Of a stretch of DNA of 64,000 nucleotides, positions 11,277 to 22,294 are shown piece after piece. Position numbers and translations under genes: made by a program. The notes beneath the pieces were generated by a model, which was not told the origin of the DNA, made no database searches, and was given only the letters and a program-made list of their open reading frames with translations. Position 1 is the stretch's first letter. Each line of letters starts with the position of its first letter. This DNA is from Stomoxys calcitrans (taxonomy: Eukaryota; Arthropoda; Insecta; Diptera; Muscidae): the NCBI RefSeq assembly GCF_963082655.1, contig NC_081553.1:126881736-126945735 (forward strand). Reading direction: 5' to 3'.

Positions 11277-11352
11277 ACGTTGAAATTTGGGACAATGTTT
11301 TAGGAAATGTCTTTCCTCGCAGATACGACACTTTGGTGTGCTAGATGTTGAG

Positions 11353-11354
11353 CT
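11353..11354 (-). promoter_or_regulatory. Candidate splice acceptor before third ORF
   Basis: The element strand reads CCTACATTTCAG then CTCAAC. The AG lies at 11,354-11,353 and the zinc-knuckle frame is open directly after it. No matching donor could be assigned. Confidence 0.3.
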
Positions 11355-11409
11355 GAAATGTAGGATTTGGTATATTTAATGTGTGAACGGATTTGGAGAA
11401 ATTTGACAA

Positions 11410-13848
11410 CTAAGCTTTTGGAAGGATACACAGTTTAACCAAGGGTCGAACAATTGTACCCCTCTGTGTGCGTATTTCCGCCACACGAACCTTTGAATCT
11501 TGCCCAGTAAATACTTTGATAACTCTACCTAAGCACCATTCAGTAGGGGGTAAATTGTCTTCCTTGACCACAACGAAGTCATCCTTTTCTAAATTTTGTT
11601 GAGATGATTTCCATTTATATCTTCTTTGTAGTTCACAAACATATTCGTTTTTCCACCGTTTAGAAAACATTATTTGCAAAGATTTCAGTCTTTGCCAGCG
11701 ATTCATCAAAGAGAGATTGTCTGAATACTCTTCAGGGATCGCCATAAGCGCTGCTCCTCTTATGAAATGGCCAGGGGTTAAAGGAATAAGATCAGTCGGG
11801 TCCTCGCTTATTGGTGACAATGGTCTGGAATTAAGCACACTTTCTATCCTGACCAACAGTGTGGAAAATTCCTCATAAGTAAATTTGAGATTGGAGGCAA
11901 CTTTCCGTAAATGAGCCTTCATGCTCTTTACAGCTGCCTCCCACAGGCCACCCATATGTGGAGCATGGGGTGGAATGAAATGCCAGGAAAACCCGTACAT
12001 TCCGTACTTCTCTGCAACCGATTTCTCGGCCTTTCTGAGGAACTCCTTGTATTCCCTTAAGAGAGATCTACTTGCTCCAATGAAATTGGTACCATTGTCT
12101 GAGAAGACTTTTTTAGGAAACCCCCGTCGTCCTACGAAACGATTAAAGGTGGAAAGAAAGGCCTCAGTGGAAAGGTCTGAACAGGCCTCCAAGTGAATAG
12201 CCCTGGTCGATAGGCAGACAAATATAGCAGCGTATCCCTTTTGCAATTTCGCATTTCGCAATTTGGAAGTTTTCAATTCAAACGGACCTGCAAAATCAAG
12301 TCCAGTGTGCGTAAAAGGCAAAGAGAATGTGCATCTTTCAGCCGGTAATGCAGCCATAATTTGGTTTCTCACTCGATGTTTATAAACGGTACAGATTTTG
12401 CAACTCCTGACACAATGACGTACAGCGCTCTTTAGGCGAATGATGTAGAACTCCTGTCGAATAGCACGCAACATGGTTTGATGCTCCGCATGTAAAAGAA
12501 TCTTATGTGTATAATCAATAAACAGCTTGCAAAACCTGGAATTCTGTGGCACTATGATGGGAAATCTTTCGTTAAAGCTTAAGTCCGAGTTTGCCAAGCG
12601 GCCATTTACTCGCAGCAGACCATGTTCGTCGAGAAATGGATTTAAAGTCAATAACCTACTTTTGCAATTAATAGGTTGGTGGGACTCAAGGGCCTGGTAT
12701 TCGGCAGAAAAGTATGAAATCTGTGCAAGTCTTACTAATCGAAATTTTGTAGAAATAATCTCCTGCGGAGAAATGAATACATTTTCTGTTTCCGGGAAGT
12801 TCCTTTTTTGACATCTCCTTGCAAATCGCAGCATGAAACAGATTACCCGTAGAGCCCGATCGAGAGATGAGAACCGTTCCAGTATATCGTCAATCACTTG
12901 TGTTTGGCAGGTAATAACCTTTTTCTCGATAAAAGCCTCTTTGTAGGTCATTTGCTTAGGCCAAAACTCAGATGGTTTGACGAGCCACTGTGGTCCATGC
13001 CACCATAAATGATTTGCGTCTAGTTCTGACGCAGTACATCCACGAGTACCAATGTCGGAAGGGTTATCCTTGGTTGGAACGTATCTCCAGTTGACATTTC
13101 CAACGTTTTCTAGTATCTCGGAAACTTTATTGGCAACAAAGGTTTTCCAGTAAAATGGAGGTTTTTGTAGCCAGGATAATGTAATGGTAGAATCTGACCA
13201 CAGATATATTTCTGAAACAGTGAAGCTTAAATGTTGACGAACTGATTTCAACAATTTTGATAGCAGTGTAGCTCCACATAATTCCAGCCTGGGAAGACTG
13301 ACAGTTTTCAACGGTGCCACTTTGCTTTTGGAAACTAACAGAAACGATGTTGTAGCGCTATCCGAAATAGTTGATACAATGTACAAACAGGCGCAGTATG
13401 CTTTCTCAGAAGCGTCACAGAAGCCATGAATTTGAATCCTTGCCTCTGGGGCGTAATGGATCCACCGAGGAATTTTAATATTCTCAATTTCATTGAAATT
13501 TGAAAGAAACATATTCCACTTTTCCAAGGAGTGTGGTTTGACTTCCTCATCCCAGTTCGTGCCGTCAATCCAAAGCTGTTGCATGAGAATTTTGGCCAAT
13601 ACAATTATCGGGGTTAACCAACCAGCTGGATCGAATAGTTTAGCAACTATAGACAATATTTTCCGTTTAGTAATCGGAGTAGACGGAATGGAAATGTTGG
13701 TGACTTTGTAATAAAATTGATCAGACATAGCATTCCATCGAATGCCTAATGTTTTGGTATCGCTTGTTTCTTCGATTTTCAAAAAATCTTCTGTAAGAAG
13801 GTCTTCCGGGGGCAAGTGTTGAAGAATTTTAGAGTGATTAGCCGTCAT
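11410..13848 (-). CDS. pol: BEL/Pao pol: RT thumb, RNase H, integrase (812 aa)
   Basis: It opens inside the RT thumb (TANHSKIL), with no fingers or palm. A Pao-type RNase H region at about 135-270 has acidic residues D144 (FCDAS), E189 (LPRLEL), D219 (WSDS) and D261/D265. The integrase zinc-binding part has H453/H456 and C483/C486. The integrase core has D518 (LDFAGP), D584 (SDNGTNF) and E637 (GGLWEA), a complete DDE set. A DUF5641-like tail occupies about 715-805. The ATG overlaps the end of the gag ORF by 11 bp in the +1 frame at an eight-A run, and it exists only because of the deletion junction, so it is probably not a native start. RNase H and integrase look intact while polymerase activity must be absent. 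Confidence 0.88.
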   Translation of the reverse strand: MTANHSKILQHLPPEDLLTEDFLKIEETSDTKTLGIRWNAMSDQFYYKVTNISIPSTPITKRKILSIVAKLFDPAGWLTPIIVLAKILMQQLWIDGTNWDEEVKPHSLEKWNMFLSNFNEIENIKIPRWIHYAPEARIQIHGFCDASEKAYCACLYIVSTISDSATTSFLLVSKSKVAPLKTVSLPRLELCGATLLSKLLKSVRQHLSFTVSEIYLWSDSTITLSWLQKPPFYWKTFVANKVSEILENVGNVNWRYVPTKDNPSDIGTRGCTASELDANHLWWHGPQWLVKPSEFWPKQMTYKEAFIEKKVITCQTQVIDDILERFSSLDRALRVICFMLRFARRCQKRNFPETENVFISPQEIISTKFRLVRLAQISYFSAEYQALESHQPINCKSRLLTLNPFLDEHGLLRVNGRLANSDLSFNERFPIIVPQNSRFCKLFIDYTHKILLHAEHQTMLRAIRQEFYIIRLKSAVRHCVRSCKICTVYKHRVRNQIMAALPAERCTFSLPFTHTGLDFAGPFELKTSKLRNAKLQKGYAAIFVCLSTRAIHLEACSDLSTEAFLSTFNRFVGRRGFPKKVFSDNGTNFIGASRSLLREYKEFLRKAEKSVAEKYGMYGFSWHFIPPHAPHMGGLWEAAVKSMKAHLRKVASNLKFTYEEFSTLLVRIESVLNSRPLSPISEDPTDLIPLTPGHFIRGAALMAIPEEYSDNLSLMNRWQRLKSLQIMFSKRWKNEYVCELQRRYKWKSSQQNLEKDDFVVVKEDNLPPTEWCLGRVIKVFTGQDSKVRVAEIRTQRGTIVRPLVKLCILPKA

Positions 13849-16195
13849 TTTTTTTGGATGCGTTAAATACCACTCTTAATTTGGTGGAGACGCTTTCAGA
13901 TCTAACCACAGCATGGTGCGGTAGATAAAAAGAAGAGTAGCGATTGTTCTCACATATTTCCATTGATGGCGCGATTTCCATGTGATCAAGCTTTAAATAT
14001 TCAGATAATACCCTTTTGTATTCTTTGGCAAGTTCAGGAGAATGTCCAAGAGTTTTCTCCATACGAAAGAATTGTCCCATAGCAATACGTCGCGAAGATC
14101 CGAGTACTCTATCAGGCGGTAAATCCTGTCGGAATGGCAGGCGGACCCTGTATCTCCCATCAGGCAGACGATCAGTTGTCTTTCGGAAAAATTCTTCGCA
14201 CCGGGCATCACTTTCAGAAAGAGGTTTTGCAATTGGAACTTCCTCTATTTCCCAGAACTTTCGAATGTCGTCATTTAGAGTATCAGTGGATACCACCCAG
14301 GAAGCAAATGTTGTAACAGAGCGTGGTCTTGGTGGTCCACTTATCAGCCACCCAAATTCCGTTTCCTGTGCCAAAAGACTTCCAGAAACATTCTTTTGAA
14401 CACCAGATTTAATGATATACGGTAAAATATCGCTTCCAAGCAACATATCTATGGGGCCAGGCTTAAAGAAGTTTGGATCTGCCAATTCCAGGCGATTTAA
14501 CGCCGACCAATCAGAAATTTGGGTGGGAGCACCTGGCATTAAATGCTTCAGATTGGAAATAACAATGGCCGAGGTGCGTAATTTGAAGTCAGACTTTCGG
14601 GACTGCAGAGTAACATCACACAGTTTAGATGAGTTTTCCAGAACGGTTCCTCCTAACCCAGATATTCGAGTTAACGACTTTTTAGTGGGGATTGAAAGTT
14701 GTCTAACAATTCGACTTGAAATAAAGGACTCCTGAGAGCCTTGATCAACAAATACCCGAATGGCAAACAATGTTCCCAAGTGCTCGATGTTCACTAAGGC
14801 GGTAGGTAAAACCGTTTCTTGTCCGGAGTTTGCAAAATTAGATTGGACATTCGATACATCATCATAGGCGGCATAGGAAGTAGATGGCTCATCCTCATAT
14901 TGTGCATCGACGTGAAATGAGGATGATTCATGTTGGTTGTTTTGTGAGCTGTTTCCGGTTGTTCCACTTGTATGTCTTGCACCTGAATTCCTATTTCCGG
15001 CGAGGCCAGTGGGATCCGGGTGTAGCATAGTATGATGTGATTGCTGACAAGTCTGGCACAACTTTTCGCTTTGGCAATTCTGAGCCTGATGTCCGTAGGA
15101 GAGACAGTTCTCACAAATCTTGTTGGTAGAAACAAACTTTTTCTTCTTACCCAGTGGCCAAGCCTTAAATTGTGGACAGCCCCTCAAAGAATGGTTCTGT
15201 CGACAAATTTTGCATGGGCGATAATTCGAATCCGACTTCGTGTGAAAATTCTGAGATTTGTGAGCAGATTGAGAAGAATTCGTCGGTCTCTTCATATCGG
15301 AAATTGACTCTAACATGTCTAACCTTTTCGCGATAAAATCATCCAGTTGACTCCAACTTGGCATTGATTTGTGGTCATCTATTGAATTCTCCCAAGCAGT
15401 AAGTGTTTCGTCCGGCAGCCTGGACGACACCCAGAAAACAAGAAAAGGGTCCCATGATAAAACAGATAAACCGTAGGACCTTAGAACAGTCAGACAGTTG
15501 TTAACTGTGAATTGTAAGTTCCTCAAAGCCTTCCCTTTCTCTGAGGATACGTGTTCAGTTTCGAAAATTCTCCTAAGTTGGTAATTTATCAGAATGCGTC
15601 TATTTTCATAACGCGATCGCAGAGCCTCCCAAGCCAACTTGAAATTTTCATCAGTGAGCGCAAACTGTTTCACGATCTGATTTGCCTCCCCACGCGTCTT
15701 TGACCGAAGGTGGAATAGCTTCTGCGCAGGAGACAATTTGGGGTGTTTGGCATAAATTGCCGTAAACATGTCCCTGAAACTCGGCCACTTATCGTAGCCA
15801 CCACTAAAAAATTCAGTGTCGCATGGCGGGACTTTTACAACGAAACCCCCATCTTCCGTAGCCCTAGTCTCTGTTTCCTCCTTCGCCTTAGACTTCTCCA
15901 GCTTCTGCCTCTCAATTTGAACCAAATCAAGAATAGCCGCCTTACAGGCCTTGTATGCCCTACAAGATTCAGAGAACTTCGAGTGAATCGCATTGCGCAC
16001 CTCTTGAGTGTACTCAGGTTTTTCAGACGTCATCTCCGTCTCATAAACCTGTGTCAGTTGACGCCAACGTCGCTCCAAGTCATCTAGTTCGACCTGCAAA
16101 CTAGATGCAGTATGATCCTCAATGGGAATTCCAGAAAAATTGGCGCAAAAAGTGACCACTTGGTCCGAAAAAAAGATAAACCTCTGGGAACTCAT
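13838..16195 (-). CDS. gag: BEL/Pao gag-protease with RT N-terminus (785 aa)
   Basis: Residues 120-290 resemble DUF1759, the BEL-type gag region. Cys/His clusters run from C328 to H392, including a classical CCHC at 361-374 ([14 protein letters not shown]). A Gly/Ser/Asn-rich linker follows. The DUF1758 retropepsin-like domain spans about 462-620 with the DQGSQ catalytic motif (D484). Pol begins with the RT fingers (about 700-785) and breaks off after VFNAS, followed by five out-of-frame residues. In related elements about 170 further residues, including the YVDD-type active site, come before the thumb found in the next ORF. ATG choice: the first Met of the frame, with the 5' side of the ORF giving no upstream extension. 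The ORF is otherwise undamaged, in line with the identical LTRs. Confidence 0.88.
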   Translation of the reverse strand: MSSQRFIFFSDQVVTFCANFSGIPIEDHTASSLQVELDDLERRWRQLTQVYETEMTSEKPEYTQEVRNAIHSKFSESCRAYKACKAAILDLVQIERQKLEKSKAKEETETRATEDGGFVVKVPPCDTEFFSGGYDKWPSFRDMFTAIYAKHPKLSPAQKLFHLRSKTRGEANQIVKQFALTDENFKLAWEALRSRYENRRILINYQLRRIFETEHVSSEKGKALRNLQFTVNNCLTVLRSYGLSVLSWDPFLVFWVSSRLPDETLTAWENSIDDHKSMPSWSQLDDFIAKRLDMLESISDMKRPTNSSQSAHKSQNFHTKSDSNYRPCKICRQNHSLRGCPQFKAWPLGKKKKFVSTNKICENCLSYGHQAQNCQSEKLCQTCQQSHHTMLHPDPTGLAGNRNSGARHTSGTTGNSSQNNQHESSSFHVDAQYEDEPSTSYAAYDDVSNVQSNFANSGQETVLPTALVNIEHLGTLFAIRVFVDQGSQESFISSRIVRQLSIPTKKSLTRISGLGGTVLENSSKLCDVTLQSRKSDFKLRTSAIVISNLKHLMPGAPTQISDWSALNRLELADPNFFKPGPIDMLLGSDILPYIIKSGVQKNVSGSLLAQETEFGWLISGPPRPRSVTTFASWVVSTDTLNDDIRKFWEIEEVPIAKPLSESDARCEEFFRKTTDRLPDGRYRVRLPFRQDLPPDRVLGSSRRIAMGQFFRMEKTLGHSPELAKEYKRVLSEYLKLDHMEIAPSMEICENNRYSSFYLPHHAVVRSESVSTKLRVVFNASKKNDG

Positions 16196-18337
16196 CTTCA
16201 GCTGAATGTGAGAAGCGACGAAATACCAAACAAACTACAAAATTTGAGAGTATAACAAATAATGGCCTATTCAAATAACCTCAAATGGTACCTTTATCAG
16301 TGAAATAAAAGGGTAATATATAGACCTCTACTCGAACTCAACACAGATTGCTCTTCGAAAACCGCCGAAGACAACTCAGGTCCAATAACAAAACATCAAT
16401 TACCAATCGCGATCATAGGAATTCCGTACCAACGTGAATATAGTACAAAATTCAACTTGGTCAAATATATCCGGTTACAGGTCTTAACGGATGATCCTAA
16501 AACGCAGTGAACCAATTAAAACCCCAGCACGGAACTTGTGTATACTGGTCTCCTTCGAAATATGGTCACTCTCTTTCTCCCAGTCACTAAGCCATTCGTG
16601 ATAAAATGATTCTGAGAAAAAAAAAAATTCCACCAAACGTCTTGGGACTTCCTCCTGAGCTCTTCTTCCAGAAAGGAACTCTGAATAGTAACGCGTGCGT
16701 GCTATGGACTTCTTCTACCCCGATTCAACGTGCTCTCCTCCTCAGCGGCGGAGCGATTAATCCCAAAGTTCAGTGCTAATATTTCCGGTTCACCGTACTA
16801 AGTCTCTTATCTCCGAAATAGATAAATAAACCAAAGTTCTATGGCTCCTAAGGTGTCAATTGGTAATTCATATGAAATATAGTATGTCAAGTGTCACCTA
16901 TATCCCAAGCCAGGACATATAAGGTGTAATGTAAAAATACAGGTGAGAGATGGGTTCAGTCCCATACAATTCATTCAGGTAAGCAATATGGTAAATAAAT
17001 TCATGCGCTTAGATTGAAAATAATCGACTGGAGGTAAATAGGAAAAAAATTAAGGTAGCATAATGGGTTCAATACAAATAAGGGTTCCAATGTTGCGGTA
17101 CTCTCTAATAAGCTGTTTATTTAGAAAATAACCATTTTATGGTTTCATGGCGAGAAATTGGGTAAGTGGGTAACAGAGTAATCGTTTCCTGGGATAATAT
17201 ATATGTATGTGCATTGACGTGGATTGTCCTTTATTATTCGATATATGACCTACATATATTCTCATCCCAAAGTATAGGTGAGTCAATATAAGCATCAAAT
17301 ATTATATTCAAGTATTGATGTCAAACTTCATCAAGATAACTTCATAACCTGATGCGCATATATCTCTAAAATTTAATTCGTGTTTAATTTCTTTCCTCCT
17401 CATGTATGAAATTTGTAGGAGCATCGTAGCCATCTGTCTACACATAACAATACATGTTTCATCTTCCAACCGGTGTATTATTGACAAATTCGTTTTAATT
17501 CAATTCCCGGCTGTGATTGGCCACTTGTCATACATGACACCTGTTGGACACTTTCAATTTTAAATATACAATCTCCTTTTGACTTCCAGATAATTTCGTG
17601 AATTCTTCGTTCTATCCAGATTTTTATTTAGAAAATGTAGCGTTTTTTGGCAATATCGCGTGTTTTTCAGGGACTGAAAGCCAACAACTATTTAAATTGA
17701 TTTTCTCATAGGAATTTATAAAATTTTGTCAATGAAACTTACGTGAAACCATTGTTTCAATGAAAATAGAAAATTGTCATGATAAAAGGTAAGGTTCAAG
17801 GAAAAGTAGCAACATTCATAAAACAGCTTTTCTATGAAGAATGAAATTTCAGTAGTGACTTCACAAACGGCCCTCGTATGTATACTTTGTAACATGAATG
17901 CACTCACCGCTAACCTTCTCTCCCCCTTTTGCAAATCATACCGGTTTCTTGTCTGACTTAGCCGCTAATACTCCATGTGTCTCCAATTTCCAACAAATTC
18001 TATGATGTATTTGGGGCTTTTTCCCTTTCGTTTCTAGCACATGGAATTCAATTATTCAATGGATGCTAATCGATGTTAAGGCACAATTTTTCTTTTTTCT
18101 TTTCTTTAAACCGGAAACTTCCTTGCTTTTTACACACGCTTTAATTTCAGTAAGAACAAACTTGTCTAATTAGATTTTGCCACAACTATGTTTTAAACTT
18201 TCTATACACTTTCAACTTTATTTCCGTTCACCTCAATAGTTTTCTAATTAGAATCTTCCACATTTCTATTATTTTTTTTTTTTTTGGACTTTAATCGAAA
18301 TGGCAGAGTACGACTCTATATGCCAGGTTGTACTTCC
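16196..18337. other. 5' untranslated leader of BEL element
   Basis: This is about 2.1 kb of AT-rich DNA between gag and the primer-site candidate at 18,338-18,360. No domain-bearing ORF is visible; the 72-codon minus ORF at 17716-17934 has no recognisable motif. The length is unusual for a BEL leader, so it may contain an intron or foreign sequence. Confidence 0.5.
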
Positions 18338-18358
18338 GAAGTTGGTGTCCCCACCAAC
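18338..18358 (-). promoter_or_regulatory. Candidate primer-binding site of inner BEL element
   Basis: The element strand reads TTGGTGGGGACACCAAC directly after a TTTACA LTR-type end. It resembles the TTGGTGxCCCCGAC-type primer sites I recall for BEL elements and forms a 7-bp inverted repeat (GTTGGTG/CACCAAC). The tRNA was not identified. Confidence 0.35.
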
Positions 18359-18359
18359 T

Positions 18360-19107
18360 GTAAATTAAAACACGTGTATTAAAAATACAGAATTAAAACC
18401 AATGTACAGTTATAACTGTACTGTGTATAACGATGACTAAGCATCGAATCCCGAAGCGTCCGCTTCAGACGAATTCTAAATGCAAAGTGACATTTCTATT
18501 ACGAAAAAGTTTTTGTTTTTCTCTTTTCTAAAGATTATTTCTTCATATTCATACACCATCCATGCAGCCTCGCTTCAAAAAACTAAATGAGGAATCGCCT
18601 CTCATTGGTCTTCTAGCAGCCTGAATGTATTCGTCTGCAGATCAGCACGGCTCTGTACGTATAAGAGATGAGTTTGGCTTTATGTATTTGCAGTGGAGTG
18701 GAAGAAGTCTCAATCTAAGAGAGTCAGTAATGGAAAGTTAGAGGTCTCAACCGTAGTCGCATAGGATTGGGAGCCTGTTAGTTAAGCCAGTGTGAAATGA
18801 CAAATCCAATGGCAAAGGGAAGAGCGTCCGTGATGAGATTTCGTTTCTACCTCTTCCTCTGTACGTAGAGAATTATGTATGCCAGCAGCGGCGTGGGCGT
18901 GAAGTGCAACAAAATTTATATATTCGAGAATTACGAGTATATCAGTATAAGTAAAAAAAAAAAAAAAAAAAAAAATTGTGTCTCTTTGCGATCACTTATG
19001 TATAACAAAAGTGTGCAAATTACACCAGTGCTATTAGAGTATTACTCTCTAATCTGCAATTTCTTGTTGTTGCAAAGACAGATTGGAATGACAGCAACTT
19101 AGATAAC
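18360..19107 (-). repeat. Probable solitary 5' LTR of inner BEL element
   Basis: On the element strand it starts TGTTATCTAAG, has a TATA word (GAATATATAAATTTTG, near 18,911-18,926) and ends TTTACA next to a TTGG primer-site candidate. The boundaries are my best guess. No second copy lies on the 3' side of pol, so a partner LTR is missing or deleted. An A15-17 homopolymer lies inside at 18,957-18,974. Confidence 0.4.
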
Positions 19108-19214
19108 AGTCGTACTCTTAAGTTCTGGGTTAGAAAACAGCAATGCAAATACACACTTTATGTCTATTTATTCCTATAGTCTCATAAAATTAAATGCTCT
19201 GAAGATTATCTTAA

Positions 19215-19338
19215 GCTCGTGAAGCAAGATTCGATCGTTCATATATTTTTGCTCGTGAAGCAATATTAAATCTTTATATAGTCTGCTTGTGAAGCAAGAT
19301 TCGATTTCCATATATTTTTTGCTCGTGAAGCAAAATTA
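19215..19338 (+). repeat. Four ~35-bp direct repeats in BEL leader
   Basis: GCTCGTGAAGCAA-type words start at 19,215, 19,251, 19,285 (GCTTGT variant) and 19,321. They are separated by TTCGAT and TATATTTTT segments, giving spacings of 36, 34 and 36 bp. They lie between the inner LTR-like region and the outer 5' LTR. Confidence 0.75.
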
Positions 19339-19628
19339 GTTTCCGAAGGTATCATCAAGAAACTCTTTTGACAAGAGCATTGAGAATTATTCATGTGGAC
19401 TATGTGCGCCTTTTTTGGGTTTCAACAGTACAAAAGACAGTTTTTTATTTTTGGACTTTCATGTCATGTAACATTCAAATTTAATCGCCAAATCCCTATC
19501 CGTTCACACATTAATAAATCCTACGTACCTTTTTCCCATTGTCTTCTATGGAAGTTATAGAATAATTTGTTTTTAAACTAGAGCGGTGGACGTGATCCCA
19601 GCTTTATAGATTCACTTGTTCTTTCCAG

Positions 19629-19641
19629 GTTCGATGGACCA
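19629..19641 (-). promoter_or_regulatory. Candidate primer-binding site of the outer BEL element
   Basis: The element strand reads TGGTCCATCGAACC immediately inside the 5' LTR. A TGG start adjoining the LTR end is the hallmark of a tRNA primer site. The complementary tRNA cannot be named from sequence alone. Confidence 0.45.
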
Positions 19642-20109
19642 TGTACAATTCTGGTAGTAATTGTGATGAGTGGACTGTATTGGATGCTTCCAGAACCGTA
19701 ACAATTTACCATTGAAAGTACAGAAGAAGAAGAAAAAAGGCAAGGTTTCAGTTTGCTAATGTGGAACAGTTTATTAGCGATTTCTTTGCTTACCGCCTCC
19801 TAACGATGATGCTGCACAAGTGAAGTTAGTTGAGGCTAAGCAAGCGCGAAAGACGCCCTTTTGATTTAGTAAAGTATTTCAGCCGTATAGATAATGTTAG
19901 AAAGAGACAAAAAGGGGGTTTAGTACGTACTAGTTAGTAATCAATTCGTTGCGATACATATTAGGATGAAAGCGTTGCCAATCTTATATTAATTAACGTT
20001 AAAGAAAATTCAAATGGTTAAATTCAATATAATTCATTTGCCTTATTCTAAAGATGTTTATGACTTATATAAAAATGACTGCAAAAATGTTGTTGAAGTT
20101 GCTTCAACA
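19642..20109 (-). repeat. 5' LTR of BEL/Pao element
   Basis: 468 bp, identical in my reading to 10,020-10,487, with TGT...ACA ends. On the element strand a TATATAAG word lies within the first 45 bases. The target copy TTGGT follows at 20,110-20,114. Confidence 0.92.
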
Positions 20110-20757
20110 TTGGTCTATATGGCAGCTATATCTGAATATAGTCCGATTCAAACCATATTTAGGGCAGATGTTAAGAGGCTTAAAATAACCCACTGCTTCA
20201 AATTTCAGCGAAATCGGTTAATAAATAAAGCTTTTATGGGCTTTAGACCCTTTATCGGCAGATCGGTATATATGACAGCTATATATAAATATAGTCCGAT
20301 CTGAACCATATTTAGGTCAGATGTCGGGAAGCTTTAACCTACTCACTATTTAAAATTTCAGCGAAATCGGATAAAAAATAAAGCATTTGTGGGCATTATG
20401 GCCTTTATCGGAAAATCGGTCTATATAGCAGCTATATCCAAATATGGTCCGATTTGGCCCGTTAAAGATATCAACCAGCGGGCTTCAAAAAGACGTATCC
20501 GTGCCAAATTTCAACTCAATATCTCAAGTTTTGAAGGCTGTAAAGTGACGGATATGCGGACAGACACACGGACATCGTTAAATCGTCTTCGTATTTTACG
20601 ACGATCCGAAATACATATACTTTGTAAGGTCTGAATGGCTAGATGAATATGCCCGCTATCCTTCGGTGGTGGGTATAAAAATAGGATTTTTATATCCTTG
20701 GTGGTGGGTATCCAAAGTTCGGCATGGTCCAACTTATCACATTTTTACTTGTTTTTT
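20110..20757 (+). mobile_element. DINE-1-like element, family C, split by the BEL insertion
   Basis: Units with CTATATGGCAGCTATATC and TTTCAGCGAAATCGG lead to a GGACAGACACACGGAC tract, a core, and GGTGGTGGGTATAAAAA near 20,665-20,685. A minus-strand 5'-end remnant (GGTGGTGGGTATCCAAAG...CTTGTTTT) follows at 20,691-20,757. The left half of the first unit (TAATCGGGAGATTGGT) sits at 10,004-10,019, on the far side of the BEL element. Confidence 0.7.
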
Positions 20758-20833
20758 TTTGTGTACGTTTAATTTTTTTAATGTTTTTAAATCGATTTAC
20801 AAAATCGGATTTTTATGAGATTTTGGAAACAAG

Positions 20834-21203
20834 TAAGAAAAACTAAATTGAAACTATGAGGGGAAAATCGACCAAATATTTTGCATTATGGTCAAATGTT
20901 TTCGTCGATGGGTCATTTTCAAGGACCAACAAAAAATAAAAATACAGTTGGAGGAAGAAAAGTGGGTCGGGCCATCTTTACGGCCAGTAAACCCGCCATC
21001 AGGGCAACACCGAACGGTAACGTCACTATCAGTCTTGAAGTGTAAGAAGGAGATTAACGCATACTCTGAGGATGAAAGGTCTGTATTAGTAAGGGGGAAT
21101 GAAAGAGCAGACATGAAAGCCAAAAGATTGCCATCAGTAAACTTAGTGAATGCGAAGCCTTTCGGGGCGACAAAGTCAGAGTTAGGGGCGTGGAATGGAG
21201 AAC
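20834..21203 (+). pseudogene. Non-LTR retrotransposon RNase H fragment
   Basis: In one frame FVDGS, the first RNase H acidic motif, is followed by a stop. In another frame come CKKEIN, GNERAD (last RNase H motif) and LVNAKPFGATKSEL, which match the equivalent segments at 29.8-30.2 kb and 49.2-49.4 kb. The fragment is internally deleted, frameshifted, and cut at its 3' side by a DINE element starting at 21,205. Confidence 0.65.
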
Positions 21204-21204
21204 A

Positions 21205-22046
21205 AGTAAGAGAGCGCTTAGTTCGGCCGGGTCGAATAGTACATACCCTCAACCATGGATCGCATTTGTCGAATTCTATGCGCAGTATTTCTTTTTAGGC
21301 AAACAAGGAATATTGAATAAGAACTGTTGTGCTACTCCAGCTATATCAAGTTACAGCCTGATCGGGACCACAAATGAATGCTGAACGTTGTAGAAGTCAT
21401 TGTGTAATATTTCAGTTCATTCGGATAAGAATTGTGCCTTGTAGGGGCTCAAGAAGCAAAATCGGGAGATCGGTTTATATGGGAGCAGTATCAAGGTATA
21501 GATCGATTCAGACCATGTAAAACACGTATGTTGAAGGTCATGAGAGAAGCCGTTGTACAAAATTTCTTCCAAATCGGATGATTATTGCGCCTTCTAGCGG
21601 CTCAAGAAGTCAAGATCCAAGATCGGTTTATATGACAGCTATACCAGATTATGAACAGATTTATAATATACTTAAAACAGTTGTTGGCAGTGATATCAAA
21701 GCTCTACGTGCAAAATTTCAGTCAAATCGGATGAGATTTGTGCCCTATAGGGGCTCAAGAATTCATGACCCAAGATCGGTTTACATGGCAGCTATATCAA
21801 AACATGGACCTATTTGGCCCATTTACAATCCCAACCGACCAACACTTATAAAAGGTATTTGTGCAAGCAGCAGTTTTACTCCTTCGAAAGTTAGCGTGCT
21901 TTCGACAGACGGACGGACATGGCTAGATCGACTTAAAATGACATGACGATCTAGAATATGTATACTTGGGGTCTCAGACGCATATTTCGACGTGTTACAA
22001 ACAGAATGACGAAATTAGTATACCCTCATCCTATGGTGGAGGGTAG
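21205..22046 (+). mobile_element. DINE family A element
   Basis: The 5' end is AAGTAAGAGAGCGCTTAG with CGGCCGGG. About three divergent units follow, then a very short RGAC tract (21,907-21,919), a core with reduced (TA)n, and GGTGGAGGGTA. Next to it, 22,047-22,290 carries a weak family-B-like stretch (CACCGCCCGAGTTGC) of no clear structure. Confidence 0.7.
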
Positions 22047-22294
22047 AATTATACCAGTAGGTGTTGGCAAACTATGTATATTATATTTTTATCAGTATAA
22101 CTGACTTGTATTGAACATGACTAAAACAAAACTTTGCAATTATTGCGTTTCGTAGAAGTTGGTTCAGATATAGTTACAACTCCCATATTTACGCACCGCC
22201 CGAGTTGCATTTATAGAGCCACACATAGTGATTGCATTGTTGTTGTTGCTACTGCATTAATCAATCAATGTTTTCAAATTGTGCACGATGTTTT

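Larger units (their letters stand above)
10020..20109 (-). mobile_element. BEL/Pao LTR retrotransposon, 10.1 kb, chimeric and RT-deleted
   Basis: Two 468-bp direct repeats (10,020-10,487 and 19,642-20,109), both TGT...ACA, bound the element. TTGGT flanks it on both sides (10,015-10,019 and 20,110-20,114) as a 5-bp target duplication. All coding regions are on the minus strand. In element order there is a 5' LTR, a TGG-initiated primer-site candidate at 19,641, a long leader, gag-protease, pol without the central RT, a third gag-like ORF and a 3' LTR. Line-by-line reading finds no difference between the LTRs, so the insertion is young. It appears non-autonomous. The inner LTR-like region at 18,360-19,107 suggests a recombinant between two BEL elements. 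Confidence 0.9.

Noticed and set aside
11921..12196. Plus-strand ORFs inside the BEL pol and gag regions
   Set aside because: They are antisense shadows of well-supported minus-strand coding sequence with recognisable domains.
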